From contig CAILMF010000067.1 of assembly GCA_903835235.1 (NCBI GenBank), positions 1-64,000 of the forward strand: DNA of 64,000 nt. Direction: 5' to 3'. This document shows positions 61,672-64,000 of the stretch, piece by piece (the stretch's first letter is position 1; every line of letters begins with the position of its first letter). Origin of the DNA: an uncultured Rhodospirillales bacterium. Lineage in GTDB: Bacteria > Pseudomonadota > Alphaproteobacteria > Acetobacterales > Acetobacteraceae. The translations under genes were made by a program, and so were the position numbers. Under the pieces are notes generated by a model. It saw nothing but the letters and a program-made list of their open reading frames with translations. It ran no database searches and was not told the DNA's origin.

Positions 61672-62061
61672 TTACGCCGCGTCCTGCTGCTGTGCCTGTT
61701 CGGCGACGACAATCTTCAGGTTGCTGAACCACTTCTCCACGCGCGCCGCACGGCCGCGGCCACGGGCGGAGAAACGCTTCATCACCATCGCGCGGCCAAC
61801 TTCGGCCTTGGAGACGACCAGGCGGTCGACGTCCAGCTGGTGGTTGTTCTCGGCGTTGGCGATGGCGCTTTCCAGCGTCTTCTTCACGGTCACCGCGATG
61901 CGGCGCTTGGAGAAGGTCAGGGTCGCAACCGCTTCGGCAGCGCGACGGCCACGGATCAGGCCAGCCACCAGGTTCAGCTTGCGCGGGCTGACGCGGATAT
62001 TCCACGTCACCGCCTGCGCTTCGGTCTCCGCGAGGGAGCGGGGGTGCTTCGGCTTGCTCAT
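61672..62061 (-). CDS. rplV: 50S ribosomal protein L22
   Basis: A 129-aa protein lining the exit tunnel. [40 protein letters not shown] with [17 protein letters not shown] and [20 protein letters not shown], a tunnel-hairpin-like segment, support the call. The stop is 1 base before the rpsC start codon. Confidence 0.97.
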   Translation of the reverse strand: MSKPKHPRSLAETEAQAVTWNIRVSPRKLNLVAGLIRGRRAAEAVATLTFSKRRIAVTVKKTLESAIANAENNHQLDVDRLVVSKAEVGRAMVMKRFSARGRGRAARVEKWFSNLKIVVAEQAQQQDAA

Positions 62062-62066
62062 CTACA

Positions 62067-62345
62067 TCAGCCCCGCTTCGCCTTCTTGTCGGACGAATGT
62101 CCGCCGAAGGTGCGCGTCGGCGAGAATTCGCCGAACTTGTGGCCGACCATGTTCTCGGAGACCTGCACCGGGATGAACTTCTTCCCGTTGTAGACCCCGA
62201 AGACCAGGCCGACGAACTGCGGCAGGATCGTGCTGCGGCGCGACCAGATCTTGATGATCTCGTTGCGGCCCGAAGCCCGGCTGACTTCCGCCTTGTTGAG
62301 CAGGTAGCCGTCGACGAACGGCCCCTTCCATACGCTGCGCGGCAT
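62067..62345 (-). CDS. rpsS: 30S ribosomal protein S19
   Basis: A 92-aa head protein. [40 protein letters not shown] with [20 protein letters not shown] and [20 protein letters not shown] cover the complete consensus. It lies 5 bp after rplB. Confidence 0.98.
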   Translation of the reverse strand: MPRSVWKGPFVDGYLLNKAEVSRASGRNEIIKIWSRRSTILPQFVGLVFGVYNGKKFIPVQVSENMVGHKFGEFSPTRTFGGHSSDKKAKRG

Positions 62346-62350
62346 CGCGA

Positions 62351-63187
62351 TCAGCCCTTCTTCGCGGTGCGGCGACGAACGATAAGCCGGTCCGTCCGCT
62401 TGTTGTTACGCGTCTTGGCGCCCTTGGTCGGCTTGCCCCAGGGAGTCACGGGATGACGGCCGCCCGAGGTACGGCCTTCGCCGCCGCCGTGCGGGTGATC
62501 GACCGGGTTCATGACGACACCGCGGACATGCGGGCGACGACCCATCCAGCGAGAGCGGCCAGCCTTGCCCATCTCCTGGTTGCTGTTGTCCGGGTTGGAC
62601 ACGGCACCGATGGTGGCCATGCACTCGGCGCGCACGGTGCGCACTTCGCCAGAGGCCAGCTTGACCTGGGCGTAGCCGCTATCCTTGCCGACCAGCTGCA
62701 CATAGGTGCCGGCCGAACGCGCAACCTTCGCACCGGCGCCGGGCTTCAGCTCGACGTTGTGCACGATGGTGCCGACCGGAATCGCCGCCAGCGGCATGCA
62801 GTTGCCGGGCTTGATGTCGGCCTTCTCGGCCGAGATCACCTGGTCGCCCGCCTTCAGGCGCTGCGGCGCGATGATGTAGCTCAGCTCGCCGTCCGCGTAC
62901 TTGATAAGCGCGATCCAGGCGGTGCGGTTGGGGTCGTACTCCAGCCGCTCGACGGTCGCGGCCACACCCAGCTTGGTGTTCCGCTTGAAGTCGACGTAAC
63001 GGTAGGACTGCTTGTGTCCACCGCCGCGGAACCGGACCGTGGTGCGCCCGTGGTTGTTGCGGCCGCCCGAGTGGCTCTTGCCCTCGGTCAGCGCCTTGAG
63101 GGGCTTGCCCTTCCACAGGTCGTCACGCTTCACCAGGATGGTGTTGCGCAGGCTCGGAGAAACCGGATTGAAACTCTTGAGTGCCAT
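62351..63187 (-). CDS. rplB: 50S ribosomal protein L2
   Basis: A 278-aa protein near the peptidyltransferase centre. [20 protein letters not shown] with HKQSYR, the central [20 protein letters not shown] and [20 protein letters not shown], with the functionally important His, are present. Complete and normal in length. Confidence 0.98.
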   Translation of the reverse strand: MALKSFNPVSPSLRNTILVKRDDLWKGKPLKALTEGKSHSGGRNNHGRTTVRFRGGGHKQSYRYVDFKRNTKLGVAATVERLEYDPNRTAWIALIKYADGELSYIIAPQRLKAGDQVISAEKADIKPGNCMPLAAIPVGTIVHNVELKPGAGAKVARSAGTYVQLVGKDSGYAQVKLASGEVRTVRAECMATIGAVSNPDNSNQEMGKAGRSRWMGRRPHVRGVVMNPVDHPHGGGEGRTSGGRHPVTPWGKPTKGAKTRNNKRTDRLIVRRRTAKKG

Positions 63188-63190
63188 GGC

Positions 63191-63514
63191 TCAGGCAAGC
63201 CCCGTCGTCAGGTCGATGCTCTGGCCTTCGGCCAGGCGCACCATCGCCTTCTTCCAATCAGACCGCTGACCAGGCCGGTTCTTGAAGCGCTTCGTCTTGC
63301 CCTTCACCACCAGCGTGTTCACGGCTTCCACCTTCACGTTGAACAGGGCTTCGATCGAAGCCTTGATCTCCGGCTTGGTGGCCGTCATTGCGACCTTGAA
63401 GACCACTTGCCCGCTTTCGTTCAGCAGGGTGGCTTTTTCCGTCACCAGCGGCGACAGAATGGTCAGGTACATCCGCTCCTTGCTGAGGAGCGGCTTGGCG
63501 GCCGTCGCGCTCAC
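63191..63514 (-). CDS. rplW: 50S ribosomal protein L23
   Basis: A 107-aa exit-tunnel protein that docks SRP and trigger factor. [20 protein letters not shown] with [40 protein letters not shown] are the core. About 10 additional N-terminal residues are supported by a 4-bp ATGA overlap with rplD. Confidence 0.96.
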   Translation of the reverse strand: MSATAAKPLLSKERMYLTILSPLVTEKATLLNESGQVVFKVAMTATKPEIKASIEALFNVKVEAVNTLVVKGKTKRFKNRPGQRSDWKKAMVRLAEGQSIDLTTGLA

Positions 63515-64000
63515 TGCAGGCGCTCCTTCAGGGCTTCGACGCCGGCGCGGGTCAGCACCAGCATGTCGTGGTTCAGGATGTCGTAGACGTTGGCGCCGAT
63601 GGTCGGCAGCGCCTGCACGTGCGGCAGGTTGGAGATCGAGCGGCCGAAGCCCTCGTCGACCACCGCATCCACCACCAGCGCCGACTTCCAGCCGAGCTGC
63701 TTGAGCTGGCGGGCCATCGCGGAGGTCTTGGTCTCCGCACCAGGCACCGCGGCTTCAAGCACCACCAGCTTGCCGTCGCGCACCTTCTGGCTCAGCGCGC
63801 TGATCAGGCCCAGGCGACGGACCTTCTTGTTCAGGCTGTAGCCGTGGTCGCGCACGACCGGGCCGTGCACCACGCCACCCTTGCGGTACTGCGGCGCGCG
63901 CAGCGAGCCCTGACGGGCGTTACCCGTGCCCTTCTGGCGATAGGGCTTCTTGGTCGTGCCGCTGACCTCGCCCATGCCCTTGGCCTTGTGCGTGCCAGCG
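63511..64000 (-). CDS. rplD: 50S ribosomal protein L4 (partial, N-terminus outside window)
   Basis: The C-terminal 163 residues are visible. The frame is open past the track start at Met 63975, reading [20 protein letters not shown] towards the right edge, so that Met is internal. [20 protein letters not shown], followed by [20 protein letters not shown], is the tunnel loop, and [15 protein letters not shown] is the C-terminus. In E. coli L4 represses its own operon; the leader is not in the window. Confidence 0.96.
   Translation of the reverse strand, partial: AGTHKAKGMGEVSGTTKKPYRQKGTGNARQGSLRAPQYRKGGVVHGPVVRDHGYSLNKKVRRLGLISALSQKVRDGKLVVLEAAVPGAETKTSAMARQLKQLGWKSALVVDAVVDEGFGRSISNLPHVQALPTIGANVYDILNHDMLVLTRAGVEALKERLQ

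Overview
The window is a very GC-rich chromosomal segment with compact operons, frequent ATGA and TGATG overlaps, and alphaproteobacterial markers: FlbT and FlbD flagellar regulators, a GAAC-N7-GAAC LexA-type box, and an S10-spc-alpha ribosomal cluster running rplD to rplQ with secY and adk. Three Bug/TctC solute-binding proteins, a CaiB-type CoA transferase and a DUF6111-like protein suggest Acetobacteraceae (Roseomonas-like). That placement is inferred from gene content, not from a search.

Layout. 1-3.3 kb: the end of a Gly/Ala repeat protein on +, then a minus-strand run of DUF1285, CoA-type Nudix, DUF6111-like and tRNA nucleotidyltransferase. 3.4-10.8 kb: a plus-strand MoxR / DUF58 / DUF4159 / VWA-like membrane operon, interrupted by two small coiled-coil membrane proteins, followed by an ankyrin protein. 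11.7-18.7 kb: catabolic functions (CoA transferase with two Bug proteins, a divergent MFS exporter, and a Rieske oxygenase alpha and beta with a VOC protein). 18.8-24 kb: cyclopropane fatty acid synthase and a divergent GT2 / YdjC deacetylase / GT39-like trio that parallels lipid A hexosamine modification. 24-31 kb: BamB- and YfgM-like proteins, a repeat lipoprotein, dihydroorotase, a tyrosine phosphatase behind a LexA-box promoter, and an AbrB-family membrane protein.

30.8-47.2 kb is a flagellar block. A FlaG-like protein lies on +, flgE-flgK-flgL-flbT on the minus strand, and fliK-flgD-fliF-fliG-fliH-fliN-flbD-flhA-flhF-flhG on +. The divergent flgE/fliK gap holds two good sigma-54 promoter matches facing outward and a central palindrome. 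The cluster encodes its own sigma-54 activator, FlbD, so a self-contained middle/late flagellar switch can be read from the sequence. 47.2-50.9 kb carries a TauD-type dioxygenase, a third Bug protein, an unknown membrane protein and a FkbM methyltransferase. 51-64 kb is the ribosomal protein super-operon, ending at a strong terminator and containing an internal promoter with structured leader before rpsM and a large hairpin before secY.

The most unusual sequence-level pattern is a set of short GC-rich tandem arrays, each unit able to form a small hairpin. Two begin with the last codons and stop codon of a gene (DUF1285, 26-bp unit; flgE, 42-bp unit). One fills a convergent gap from stop codon to stop codon (56-bp unit). 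The fourth (37/38-bp unit) lies in a divergent gap. Their sequences differ but their design is alike.
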